A stretch of 64,000 nt of DNA, taken from positions 3,440,001 through 3,504,000 of the forward strand of contig OU015649.1 of assembly GCA_907165275.2 (NCBI GenBank). The letters run 5' to 3'. Positions 51,328 through 63,300 of this stretch are shown here, piece after piece. Position 1 is the stretch's first letter. Every line of letters begins with the position of its first letter. Source of the stretch: Zygaena filipendulae (Eukaryota > Arthropoda > Insecta > Lepidoptera > Zygaenidae). Below the pieces are notes generated by a model. It worked only from the letters and a program-made list of their open reading frames with translations, was not told where the DNA came from and did no database searches. The translations under genes were made by a program, and so were the position numbers.

Positions 51328-54300
51328 CTCGCAGGAATCCCTGGATGTTCTCTTTATCATACAAAATAAGTCATCTTGTGATAACTAATGCTAAACAGCA
51401 TATCAATAAATTTAATTATTTAATAATCGCTTATATCAAAGTAGTTACGCTATAATAAATGTACATGTAACAAAAAAACGGTTTTCCGTTACTAAACATC
51501 CGATTCTGTAATGAAATATTAATATACTCGTAATAATATTAATGTCGATACAACCGCCCATCACTGATGTTATCGCGTCATCGATTAAAACATTTTGATT
51601 AGCTTTCGACTTACGGGCAATGTCATAATCATTTGATCTAAACTCAAATGACTTAAGCGCCATTGCGATCACTGAATAACCAGTCGTTACTGTTTGATAC
51701 GGGTTTCAAAGAAATAAAATTGCGTACGTTAGACCATAGTTTCTAAAATAAAAAGCTGCATAAGCCTTTTTTATTGTGCAAAATGTATGAGGTTATGAAT
51801 TCAAAAAGCTAAAAAAAATATCTTTATATACCTAAATATATCATTTAAAAAATTCTAATTGAAAATAATGGAAAGAATTTTCTATTACTAAGAGGATCCT
51901 CAAAACAATTAACTGCATTTGTATAAACTATGTTTTTTTAGTTTTATCTTATTTACTAATTTTATTTTATATCATTTATTGAAAAAATGTAAATACTAAT
52001 GTAAAGTTTGAGAATCATCGAATTAGACGCTTAATATGGTACCAGATAGCTGTAACACAAAATGACTTGATGCCACCCCAGTCAAGTGACTGTGCAGGAA
52101 TGAGCAGTCGATATCGATCAGAGATCGAATCATCGATACGTCTTGCAATAGCTGACTCTCGACATCTCTATTGAAAAAGTGCGCTTGACGAAAAATTTAA
52201 TGAATTGTGACTAATAGTGACGCGTGTAGAAAGGATCTTATAATATTGTAAGTATAATGAAAATGATAGACAGACTAATGGAAGGACAGACAAGACAATA
52301 ACAGCTTTTTGTGATATTATAATGCTTAAATAAAGAAGTTTAGCTGTCACGCATTAAATAAATCTGGAGATAGTTTCTTTTATCATGATGAGTTGATTTT
52401 ATAATTGAAAATAGATTGATGACTAGTCGATATATAATATAACTAGGATTGAAAAATGAACAACACTAGAAGATCATATAAATACTACAAACAAAAATAA
52501 ATTTTAATTTGCATTATCTCAAACTCTTCCAAACTATTTATCTAACATTGTCAATATTATGTTTATTATGTTGTCAGCTTTTATTATATTTTTCACAATA
52601 TTTTTTATGGTGACGAGGACAGAAAATGGGTTGTTGCGAGTGCTTGTTTATCAGAAATCTGTACTATTTGACTGTTTTGTAATCACATTTAAAACCTAAC
52701 CTAACTAACATGTCAGACCCATTTGCAAATACAACAAAAACCGCGGCATTTTTGGTCGTCAGTCTCAAACAACTTCCGGCTGTTGGTTAACAAACGCATT
52801 CGTACGTGTACAATTTTATTTGCCAGATACATAATATTCTTACATTTACATAGGTAATTAATCTATATGAGAAGTTTTCAATGTTGTAACTAAGGCGTCA
52901 AATCAATTGTACCTATACTGTATACATAATATTTATTTTTATTGTGCGCATGAGTGAGTAGACTGGAAATAATTAGTGGACCCTTAAAAAATACTCATTT
53001 ACAACGCGTGATAAATATTTACGAGTTATTGTTCGTCGATTCCGTTCAGGAATAATGTGGATATGCCCTTCACTATACCTATCTAGTCTAGTGTATAAAT
53101 AAATATAAAACAGATGTATGTGTCGTTTTCTCTTAAAAAAGTACATATAATCATATCTCGTGGATGGGGAGATTAAAGAGTATTAACAAATGGGGTAGAG
53201 CAAGTATTTCAAATGCAATAATACCTTAAAATATCTAGCTCGTTCACATTTATAATTATAAAGAGGTAAATTTTGTGAATATTTATGATAGCTAGTCATA
53301 AATAAATTATGAAAATTTTGTCACAGGAAATTTCAATTTAGAATTGTGGAGGTTGATTAGAAAAAAAAAACAAGTTTTAGTAAACAATAGCGTTTTTTTC
53401 AGTCTATTTTAAAGATATATGGCTTACTAAAGCAAAGCAAGAAAAAGAAAATATATGTATAAATTAATTAAATAGAGCGTTTCAAAGTTCTTACTTTTGA
53501 CTTTACAATTACGGCCGAAACGCGGAATGACGTCACTACATAAAAATTACCCCTTATTAATCTATGATAGAGATATCACTGTCGTATTAACAGGGTAGTG
53601 TGACACTGACAGACAGATAACTTCAATATCCATAAGCGAAATTAAGGTTGAACTGTGTCAGGTTACTTCCAAAAGTTCCAGTAAAGAATCGAAATGCATC
53701 CTTCCGAGGCATTTCAAAGTAAAAAACTTCAGATAAAGGAAAATGTGTGTTGACTGTATGCACTTAGTTTCTTTTGCCTTCCCTGATAGAGGTAAATGTT
53801 TCCTAAAAAAATAAAAGTGACGTAACATGTTAAGCTTGGCTCTGATTGGTGTTTCGTTGCATCGTTCCGTTGCACAAAATTAAAAGTGGAATATTTTGGA
53901 AACTATTGATAATTTTTTAGTAAATCTTTCACGATAACGCTTTTCTAAGGCTCTATTTTTGAAATTTTAACACAATTTCTTATTATAAATTTCATGCAAG
54001 TGGTTATTAGGTATAAATCTCTGTCGTAAACAGATTTTTATAATAATTCTATTTGTTTATTTAAAAGAGTTCAGCTTCATGATTTCACAAAAAATAAAAA
54101 GATTAAAGGCATTATTTAAACAAACAATTCACTGAAAATAGGTCTGTTAAAATAGTTTCACACAGAATAAATACCTACCTACGCTGGAATCCTTGTAGGT
54201 GCTTAATAGAAAATCATTTTCTTTTGTTTATCTCGTTCCAGTTTAAAAAAATACATGGACGTTAAATTAATTCAAATTAGTTTTCTAACAATGTATTAGG

Positions 54301-56104
54301 TACGTACATTGCAAAATGATCGTCTGCGTGGAGTGAGTAAAATAAAACATCCCATCTTGTTAATATGAACCATCGGCGCATCCACACAAATCCAAAGCGG
54401 CTACAAAACGAAACGTTTCAAATCCCAACACGGCGGTTACAAACGTTAACAATAATAATAATTTCACTATAACATTAACATTTTATTAGCAGCAGGCGGC
54501 TCGCGGTGCAATGAGTTAGTTAATTAGTTGTATTAACACAATGGTGTGGACCCACAGAGGTTTGCTTTATTTGCTCATTTCACCTCTGTTGTTGTAATTG
54601 TTACAGAAACGTTAACAAAACATAACAATCCCAGTGAAATGATATGAATTTTGTAAAAAAATTGTTATGTTACGCGGTTCCGCTGACTTCTGAAGGTCAG
54701 TTCAAATTAACAAAAATATAAACCTTTTGTTACAATAATTTTTCGGTTGCAATCAAAAACATGTCGGTTTTGCGACCACAATATGCACGTTTTAACACCG
54801 ACAATATCTAGAAATCAACCAAAATAAACATACTCCAAAAGCTGAAGCTGCCTATAAGCATGATTGATTAATCACAAAATACTTATTTTTCTGATTGACA
54901 CTGAAATATGATAGCAAAAATAGTACATTGTTATCCTAGGGGTGAAAGTACATTATTTAGTCCCGAGACGGGGTTTGCCAATAGATCGAGGGACTAAATA
55001 AGTCTTTCTCCCGAGGGTAACACTGTGCTTTTCATTAGGAATGCAAGGAAAGTCAAAATAAAAATACTTAGGAATTAGCTAAAGAAAAAATGAGTGAATT
55101 TTATTTTACATAAATCAACCATTAGGTGTGCTACTGGCCAGTAAGTATGCCCCCTATGACATAAAAAAAACTTGAGTTTCTGCAGTATCCAGCTGTCAGT
55201 TGAAAGCGATTTTCCCTAGGGCTGAAAAGGGTTACTTTCAACCCGCTTCTCAGGCAACTTCAGACCTACTTTCCGAGTATGAGTATAATGAAAAGTTACA
55301 TAATGCCCTGCTGGTGACAACTCGGGATTTAGTATGATCGTATCCCGCCACGGTACGAGTTAAGAAAAATGGTTTTGCCCCCTTCCCAAAATAGTTTCAC
55401 TGCAAAAATACACAGGCAACGTTTTTTTTGGAATACAGAACACACTAATTTGTGGTTTGTGTTTGTCTAATACGCGACGTCATTCAATGAAAAATTAATT
55501 ACTAAAAGTATTTCAAGAAAGTTTATTACTAAAAGTGTTTTAAGTCTACGTGAGTGATACTTAACCAGATTACGTCTCATTTCAAGCTGTTTTTTTCTAA
55601 GTTTGGAAAAGCAATGCATCAATAGGAAGCTTTACATCCGATTCAGTGCATAATGAATCATTTTAAAGGGAATTTTTGCAAAATAGTCCAAAGAATCGGT
55701 TGAATCATGTTCGTTCCATGCAACAATGGAAAATTTTTCGTGAATCGATCATTGACGCAAAACATATTTCTAAGTAACACGGATCTCGGATAGGGGTTGT
55801 TAGATTAATCATCCTTAGAAATGTGTAAAATTTATGTCCTAACATCCTGGAACCTTTTTTTTATCGCACTACATCGATCGAATCAAAACTGGTTGCAGTC
55901 TACGAGGAAAACGTCATGAGGAAACCTGCCCCCTTAGCCAAGTTCACAATCTATAATAATATAATCGATAGGTAACGTATAAAAAACTGAGGAACAGAAT
56001 AGTTACGTGGTCACGTGAAACTAGACTTTTGATGGGCCGATTCTACGTGACCACGTGTCATGACGATTCGATCGTTAGTTTTCTATGCGTTAACGATTAT
56101 AGAT

Positions 56105-56345
56105 TGCCAACTTGGCTAGGGGGGGTTGCCTACTGTACCCTAGGTGTCGCGGGTGCGATCCCCGTTTCAGGTTAAGAATTAATGTAGGTAATGAGAATTT
56201 AATATTATTAATGTCATTTTTCCAAAAAGATAATATATACTTATGTAATAGATTGAATTAAAAAGAAATCTTAAAAATTTCAGACACGTAAGAGAAAATT
56301 ATGTTAAATCTTTTTATGGGATTTTTTATGGCTGAAATAAAAACG
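56105..56345 (+). repeat. tRNA-derived SINE-like element
   Basis: GGTGTCGCGGGTGCGATCCCC (box B-like, reading GGTGCGATCCCC) preceded by a degenerate box A (TTGGCTAGGGGGG), then an AT-rich body. Lower confidence than the others. Confidence 0.4.
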
Positions 56346-56809
56346 TTATTATTATTATTATTTCACTTTTCTTAATTGTCTATACCTATAACTATATAGT
56401 TCAAGCTCTAGTTAGTTTAGGACCAGGTCTAAAACAAAAACACTACCTACACGATGATAAACTCAATACTAAATACCAATCAATGACTCACACCGTCTGA
56501 CTGGAGGAGTTCCATGTCGGCCAACGAGAATAAATTTCTAATTCACATACGAATTCGTTGTGCCATTCTCAGGGTGAAGAATTGGGGAATGGAATGTTTC
56601 GGTGGGTGAGGATTGCAACAATCTGGTTCTCACGGCAACCTACCGCGTTCACACAGTACGGGAATGGCTGGTATTCTGTATGATACCAATCAGGGAATTC
56701 GCTTGGATATAAGCGCCTCCCTAGATTTTAGCTAAGTATTTGGAGCATACTTTAACCTATGCTATTCAGAAATGGTCCAACCTACTGGACTTAAAATATT
56801 TCGTTACTG

Positions 56810-57055
56810 GCTGTGCCCCACGGTTTCACCCGCGTTGATTTCAGAGTTCCCGCGGGAATTCCGGGATAAAAAGTACCCTATGTGTTAATCTGATGTATAA
56901 GCTATATTATTGTAAAGTTTCATTTGAATCCATTCAGTAGTTTTTGCGTAAAAGAGTAACAAACATCCATCCATCCATCCATCCATCCATCCATCCATCC
57001 ATCCATACATACATACTTACAAACTTTCGCGTTTATAATATTATAGTAGGATGGA
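56810..57055 (+). repeat. CTAG-type repeat with (CATC)n expansion
   Basis: GGCTGTGCCCCACGGTTTCA head, GAGTTCCCGCGGGAATTCCG, TTCAGTAGTTTTTGCG, then a CATC tetranucleotide array (56966-57004) and CATACATAC before TAATATTATAGTAGGAT. Confidence 0.8.
56966..57016. repeat. (CATC)n microsatellite
   Basis: About ten CATC units then CATA units, expanded from the AAC/ATC-rich tail of the host repeat. Confidence 0.9.
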
Positions 57056-57074
57056 AATCAACGTTCCTCAATTG

Positions 57075-57215
57075 TTATCCTTAGTATTATAAATGTGAAA
57101 GCGAGTTTGTTTGTTTGTTACGTTTTCAAGCCTTAACCGCTCAACCGATTATTATGAAATTTTGCATACATGAAACTCCGAAATCAACGCGGGTAAAACT
57201 GGGCGAAACAGCTTG
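57075..57215 (-). repeat. CTAG-type repeat, reverse orientation
   Basis: GTTTGTTTGTTTGTTACG, ATGAAATTTTGCATACATG, then AACTCCGAAATCAACGCGGG and ACAGCTTGT. Together with the preceding + strand copy it forms a head-out inverted pair. Confidence 0.7.
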
Positions 57216-57530
57216 TTATAAAGAAAAACTGTGCAAGTAATATTCATCATCATACCAACTTAGACACCCTTTTGGATTGAAACCCCCTTTCCGTCTATCG
57301 TTGCTGCAACCTCATTAGGAATGCTTATTTCACTTTTGTTGTGTCGCAGATAAAAAAGCAAATACTCATGCAAAATAAGCACTGTTCTTATGTCTAACAA
57401 TTTGAAAACAACTACATTATCAAAACTCTTCGGTCTCAACGCGTGATGCTTTTAGGCTTACGAATACATAAATACAACTAAAATAACTGAAAGAATTAAA
57501 AAAAGGCATTAAAATAAAAAAAAATATACC

Positions 57531-57601
57531 TGCACTGCCCGGGAATCGAACCCGGGTCGCAAGAATGGGAATCTTGCATGATACCACTACACCAGCAGTG
57601 C
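57531..57601 (-). tRNA. tRNA-Gly (anticodon CCC)
   Basis: 71 bases. Acceptor stem GCACTGC pairs perfectly with GCAGTGC and is followed by discriminator A. Box A TGGTGTAGTGGT, anticodon stem CAAGA/TCTTG with loop TTCCCAT (anticodon CCC), box B GGTTCGATTCC in the T arm CCCGGGTTCGATTCCCGGG. A T run at about 57527-57510 on the - strand serves as the RNA polymerase III terminator. No intron, no CCA encoded. Closely similar to animal tRNA-Gly(CCC). The overlapping 105-codon open frame is a shadow. Confidence 0.95.
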
Positions 57602-58204
57602 TTGAATACATGTAGCGAAAATATTGAACGGTATCTACTAGATAGAAGGATTCCTTGGTGTCCGATATTATAGGTGCTTGGGATATGCCGTTTTCAGGTT
57701 TAAGCCCGATAAAAAAGGCTGGCTTTATTTGATTCACCTAAACCCAAGCAACTGGTGGATTGCCCATCTATAGGTGTCACTGATTAATATGATGTACGAT
57801 CGGCTGCAGGAATATTATGTAGATATACACTTTTGACAGTCATTGAACCTTATTGAAATTGTAATAGACTTTAAATACTGACCAGAATGTATACATATTG
57901 GTGCTGGTAACTGTACCTACTGTTTATTACGACTGTGCTGTTATTTCTTGCTACAGTAAAAGAGGTAGAAATAAGTGTTGAAGTTTTTATAAAATAATGT
58001 TATGAGGTAAAACATCGGTAACTGTTGTTTTAAATTACCGATAAGTTCTGGTACATAGAGATAAATACCTAGTACTTGTTCTAAAATTTTTTTTTATTAA
58101 ACTTTAATTAAACGAAAATTATCATTATAATATGTCATTATGATGTGTCGGTGCACGGATAAACCTAAAAAGGTTTATGTAGCACCTGTCAAGTTGTTAC
58201 AATG

Positions 58205-58780
58205 TTTGTAAATTAGTAAATAAATAAATAAATATGTTACGGTTAATGTAGTTAATATAATTTTCCTAAACGGGTCGTATGTCCGAGCAAGGTCCCTAGT
58301 CTACAAAAGCCCGTCCCCTGTAGCCCCCCGCGCAAAGGTGCCCACGATGCTTGCTGCGTTGCCGCGTTGTATCGCAATGGACAACCTCTGCACAAGGAAC
58401 GACCCGGACCGGAGGTCACCGTCTCTCTCCCTTATTCGACGCCCGACCTCCCCAATAAATTCCTTCGCGTCGGATCCCCAGCAACCCATCGTTTCGACTG
58501 CCAAAGGGACAAATATATGGCTCTGCTCGAGAGCTGCGTATTTATCCCGCTTTTTAAGGGCTGCCATTTCGGCGGCTTCCCCTGCAGTTTTTGTCGTGCG
58601 CCCAAGATGGCTGGCGGCAAACGTGCAAACGCAGGTCGCGTCCCACAGCAAGCATCTTCCCCGACGCCAAGGCACCAAGGTCAAACCATCGGGCCTTTTA
58701 CCATCAGTGCGGCTGAGACCCAGTGGCTCAAGCATGCAAGCAACATTGACGGACACAAGCGCCCGGCGTATTAGTTAATT
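58205..58780 (-). mobile_element. Non-LTR retrotransposon 3' end (ORF C-terminus remnant)
   Basis: The - strand frame 58756-58301 (151 codons) includes RPDGLTLVPWRRGRCLLWDA, ATCVCTFAASHL and VQRLSIAIQRGNAASIVGTF. This pattern is familiar to me from the C-terminal part of a reverse-transcriptase protein of an animal retrotransposon. Downstream on the same strand is an (ATTT)n tail (58240-58215), as expected for a target-primed insertion. The reverse transcriptase core is missing, so it is a 5'-truncated dead copy. The other open frames over it are shadows. Confidence 0.6.
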
Positions 58781-58949
58781 GGTTATTATCTATAATTACC
58801 AAAAAGTAAAAAATAAGAGTAAAAGTGATTATAAATTATTTATCTCATTAACCAGTTATTAACTTATTATTAATACAAAACGAATTTTATTAGGTAAACT
58901 GCTTCAACTGAAGTAGGCAGATCCACGGGGTCCGACGCAGTATATTTTT

Positions 58950-59060
58950 TTCGCAAAAAAGGAGGTTCTCAGTTTGACCTGTATGCAGATATGTTTGTAT
59001 GTTTGTGCACGATTATCTCGTGTTTGACTGAACCGATTTTGATAAGGTTTTCAGGTAAGT
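58950..59060 (+). repeat. Fragment related to the foldback element arm
   Basis: AAAAAAGGAGGTTCTCAGTT, TATGTTTGTATGTTTGTGC and GACTGAACCGATTTTGAT parallel the arm at 41255-41345. Diverged. Confidence 0.5.
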
Positions 59061-59889
59061 ATTTTTTTACATTCTGGAGAAGGTTTTAGTTTAAAATTTT
59101 CATGACTTGTTTCAGTAATTTTTTCATAATCCTGAACAAACTGAGTTACAATACAGATTAACCGATTTAATTTTTTACCTCAAAACCTATCACTAAAAAA
59201 TATTTTCGGTGGGTTTTGGGCCAAGTATTGTATTATAAATAATTTAGACATGGACTTGTAAATGAGAAAATATAACCTATATTAAAACATGGTGCGATCG
59301 ATTCGGAAGTCGATTCTGAACAAACTACTTTCTAGTTTTCAGTCAATTTTTTAACACGTTGTAACTACTGATAATGAAATTACATAATATTATGATAAAT
59401 TATTTTTATCTCATTAGAATAGGTATGTGCCTATATGGTATATCAGTAATTAAGTATGTGATATTAATGGTTAAGTAGAAATCACTAATTTCTAAATATC
59501 TCGAGAACTATTACGTAACTTATATTCATGACAATAATAATATAATGTTTATTGAGATGCAAATGATTCATTGCATTTACCAGTTTATAAAATGAAATAA
59601 TAGTGACTATGAACCCACAGCCCTAGGCTAAGTTATTAATATTTAAAATACTCGCAGCAAGTTTTTATTCTCTAAATAGGTTATTAACAAATGCTTCACA
59701 TACAACCGCGAGCTGTCCCCTAAACTTGAAAAGGATTCACGTATTAATAATATTAGAATGTTAATATGAAATACGGATGAGGGATAAATAAAATATTTGA
59801 TCGAATAAAGCGGACGATGCCAAGGGCGAGACTAATTCGGCACGTCGTTGCGCGACGACCGACGACTGTGTGAGAAACTGCAGTGGGCT

Positions 59890-60120
59890 GGGCCCTTATT
59901 CACTATGACCAACAACATTCCTTGCCCATAACGCGCGTCCCAAAAACGCATTTCCAAACGTTCTAGATGCCAAAATATTAAAAATTATTATTCTTTATAC
60001 CATAAGAAACATTGTGAATGTATTTTTTTGGAGTAACACATCTTCGATTACGAGGGAGAGACAGTTTTTGCAGCATCTTATCTTAACGCGGCGTGTTATG
60101 GTCATGGTGAATAAGGGCCC
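59890..60120. mobile_element. MITE family 3, copy 3 (uninterrupted)
   Basis: 231 bases. GGGCCCTTATTCACTATGAC at the left and GTCATGGTGAATAAGGGCCC at the right, inverted. Interior CATAACGCGCGTCCCAAAAA shared with 31752-32148. Confidence 0.8.
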
Positions 60121-60149
60121 TGATCACAATTTTTTTTAACTAGTCTTAA

Positions 60150-60375
60150 TCCTTACCGCTATTATAAATGCCAATGTGTTTGTTTGTTTGTTTGTTTGTT
60201 ACTTTCACGCCTTGACTACTCAATCGATTATTCCTGATAATGGATTAACCGATATTAATTTTGCATAGGTAGGTAGACATGGCAGAGAAGAACATAGGGT
60301 ACCTACTTTTTGTCCCGGAATGTCCGCGGTAACTCCGAAATTAACGCGGGTGAAACCGCAAGGATCAGTTTGTTA
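60150..60375 (-). repeat. CTAG-type interspersed repeat
   Basis: ATCCTTACCGCTATTATAAA start, TTTGTTTGTTTGTTTGTTAC, GCATAGGTAGG insertion, ATAGGGTACCTACTTTTTG, then AACTCCGAAATTAACGCGGG and TGAAACCGCAAGG. Confidence 0.75.
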
Positions 60376-63300
60376 AATAATAATAATAGTGCTCGTAACT
60401 TTTAGTGACTTATTATTTTAAATTTTGTCTTATGGAGTTTAATTTTATCTCATACTGGCCGAAATAATTAAGTCAATTTTCTTATAAAGCTTTGATTCTT
60501 GACTGGTACACAAATTACTATGCTGAGATTTTCGTTAAGATTGATTGTATCTATGTAAAAAAAAATCTCTCAGCAGAATTTATTGCAATTAAAAATTCAT
60601 AAATAATAATACTTATTGTTACTTATTGTTCAAGTTGAGTAACAAGCACTACTGGTAACTTGTGGTACATTGTATTAAAAGCGCATGAGTACTTATTTTT
60701 TGAATCGATCTCTGTACAATTATAGGTAGGTACGTACCTCTTAAAGAGCTTCGAGAGGCGAAGATGAAAAGGATAGTATTAGATGAATTCTAGAAAAAGC
60801 TCATTAACGTACGCACGCCATCTCCTTACTATAGGTAGGTAGGCAGTACAGTACACCCCAAAACCGGACGCTGTCGTGTAAACACCAAGATCGCGGCGGG
60901 CGTCATAAAAATGCTGTAAAATTTTGATGTTTCTATTCAAGATCACCCGTCACTCTCTTTCTACGCCACCTACGGCTCTCCGTCCCGCTCGCACATCTGA
61001 GAATGGCTCAAGATTATTATCAATGCACTTTACACAAAGCAGAACAACCTAAGTCCGTCTGACATTAATGTGATTTCGAAAGTAAATTGTCTAAGTTTAG
61101 TGGCAGATAAGTGCCGAGCGAACGAGGTGTCAAGTGATAAAATTAATAAATGGTACACCACCGGTCCTACCTATCTATGGTCGGCGCGTCACGTATATAG
61201 GTTTTACAGGTTTTTTTGGCTTTTTTTGAGAGGTCACGACTCTTGAATGGATTGTGACTTGTGAGCGAACGTTCACTATGTTACTGTTGGTTAGTGTGGA
61301 TACCAACAACTAGCAGTAAGATACCTATCTAAACTGTTTTTCAAGTCAATGTATTATAAGTAGGTATGAAAGGACGCGATTTTCTTTTGGCACACTGATA
61401 CAGAAAACGCAAGTTACGTGCTTGAAATCAACGAACTCTTGATAAGAATAGGTAGGTAAGTATAACTTACACTATAACGTATACTTATGTTCCATATGAA
61501 CACACTTATAGTTTGTAAAATGGCAAATCATTCTTTATGATTCATGCGTTCCACATTTCTGGTGTTACTAGGTATATTGCCAGACGAATGTACCTATAAT
61601 ATAATACTAAAAAAATACAGTTCAATGAGCTTCTGCTAAATAAATAAATTAAAACCGTTTATTAAGCAGACCCATTTATTTTCTTTCAACTTTATTGTAA
61701 ATACAATATCACCATACAAATTCAACGGTCCAACTACTATAATACTAGCTGCGCCCGCGGCTTTAACCGTGTGAGTTTCTTTATTACCGTAGGAACTTTA
61801 TTTGATATTTTTTTTCAGTTTTTTTTTTATTATAATATGTCCAAAGCTTGTACAATTTGTTTTTAACATTGATTATTTAATTATCAGAGAAAAGTGATTA
61901 ATTTAAAATCTCAGTGTAGCCAGTAGGCAAGTAAGTATCTTCGCATAAAATATAGACATTTAGTACTCATTATTGCCGCCGAATAAAGCAATAAGCGCTA
62001 AATAAATTGATATTTAGGAGCAAAATACATGGACGGAGCCTGTAATCGAGAGAGCCGACCGCGTTTTGCGCGCCGACATTCGAGCTTCTATTAATTATTG
62101 AGTAACGAAGAGAAAATACTGTGTATTGGATATGGTATGGCCAATCAATAACGAGATTTAATGAAATGAATACAGAACGAATGTACCAAAAAGTGAACCC
62201 GACCAAAATTATTATGATGAGCACATTTTGTATCTCCCTCTTATTTGGAGGATATGACGCCAATGAGCGATTTATCAATATTAATAATTTACCCGAAATT
62301 ATAACATCTCGGTTAAGTAGGTAATAAACTCCTTTACAATGGTCTTTGGTTTCAACTTTTGTAAATATTGGGTATCGTCAGCGATTATTCCTTTCGGAAT
62401 GAATCAAAACCCAAAACTGTTGATTTAAGATTTTGAGTTAAAACTTCTTTTGGATACATTATGAGCTGCTTCACAATTTTTTTTTTTAAATGGGGCTAAT
62501 TTTGTGGCTAATTATATTTCCGGTTAAATTAAAGGTGTTCGAATGCCACATCCAATTATAATATGATCTCCTAATACCACTCACACCGTCATCCCAACCA
62601 GTAATGATCTTTTGATCCTTATCTCATTATCAATTTCATCGGAATGCAGGTTTGCTTCGTTCAATACAATACCTTCCTGTAGGTATATTCAAGGCCCTAA
62701 AGCTCTATAAAATTATGAGCTTATTGGAATGTTATAAATAAATTGGCATGGGTTAGATCGGGCGCATAAAACTTTGCTATACCTACTTACTAAATAAATG
62801 TTAAATTGTCTTTTTTATTATCCTTGATATATAGATGTAAATCTAATGATATCTTTCAGATTAATAAATTTCAACTACTTCCAACGTCTGGAAATTTTGC
62901 AAACGTAAAAACCATTTTACAAATAAGTAGGTATCTAACCAAGGCATAGAGATGTTTTGATAAATAATTAATTAACAAATTTCAGAACATATTTAAGAAA
63001 AGGTATTTAATAACGTTAGCAATTTGAACTGCATTTTAATGGCGCTGCTGGCACCCTTTGGTGTGAAATTGTGGTGAGGTATCATTAAATTAGTCATCAG
63101 TGTCATTAATGACGCATGTTTTAAAATGGATTGGTTGATTAGTCATACTGGTAATGAGATTATATGGGCTTCCCCAGATTTTTTTTTATTTTTTATTTTA
63201 AAGCTTTATTAACTTTTTATTTTTGACCTGTATGATTGTAAAATCAAAGATATGCAAATATTCTTTTAAATGAAACAATGCACGCAAAACCATTCGGTAT

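Larger units (their letters stand above)
48201..57400. other. Upstream flank of Wnt6, no gene recognised
   Basis: AT-rich DNA with scattered repeats (listed separately). A palindrome AATTAGACTAT...ATAGTCTAATT lies at about 49275-49311, inside a repeat partly shared with 44690-44780 (CTAATTTACTCGAC, AAATTTCAGGCTGCAACC). Open frames are all short and without recognisable domains. Confidence 0.6.

Noticed and set aside
57420..57737. 105-codon - strand frame
   Set aside because: Passes straight through the tRNA-Gly gene; the VRFPGSAG segment is the T arm.
58338..58778. Two + strand frames of 135 and 146 codons
   Set aside because: Antisense shadows of the retrotransposon frame on the - strand, which carries the recognisable motifs.
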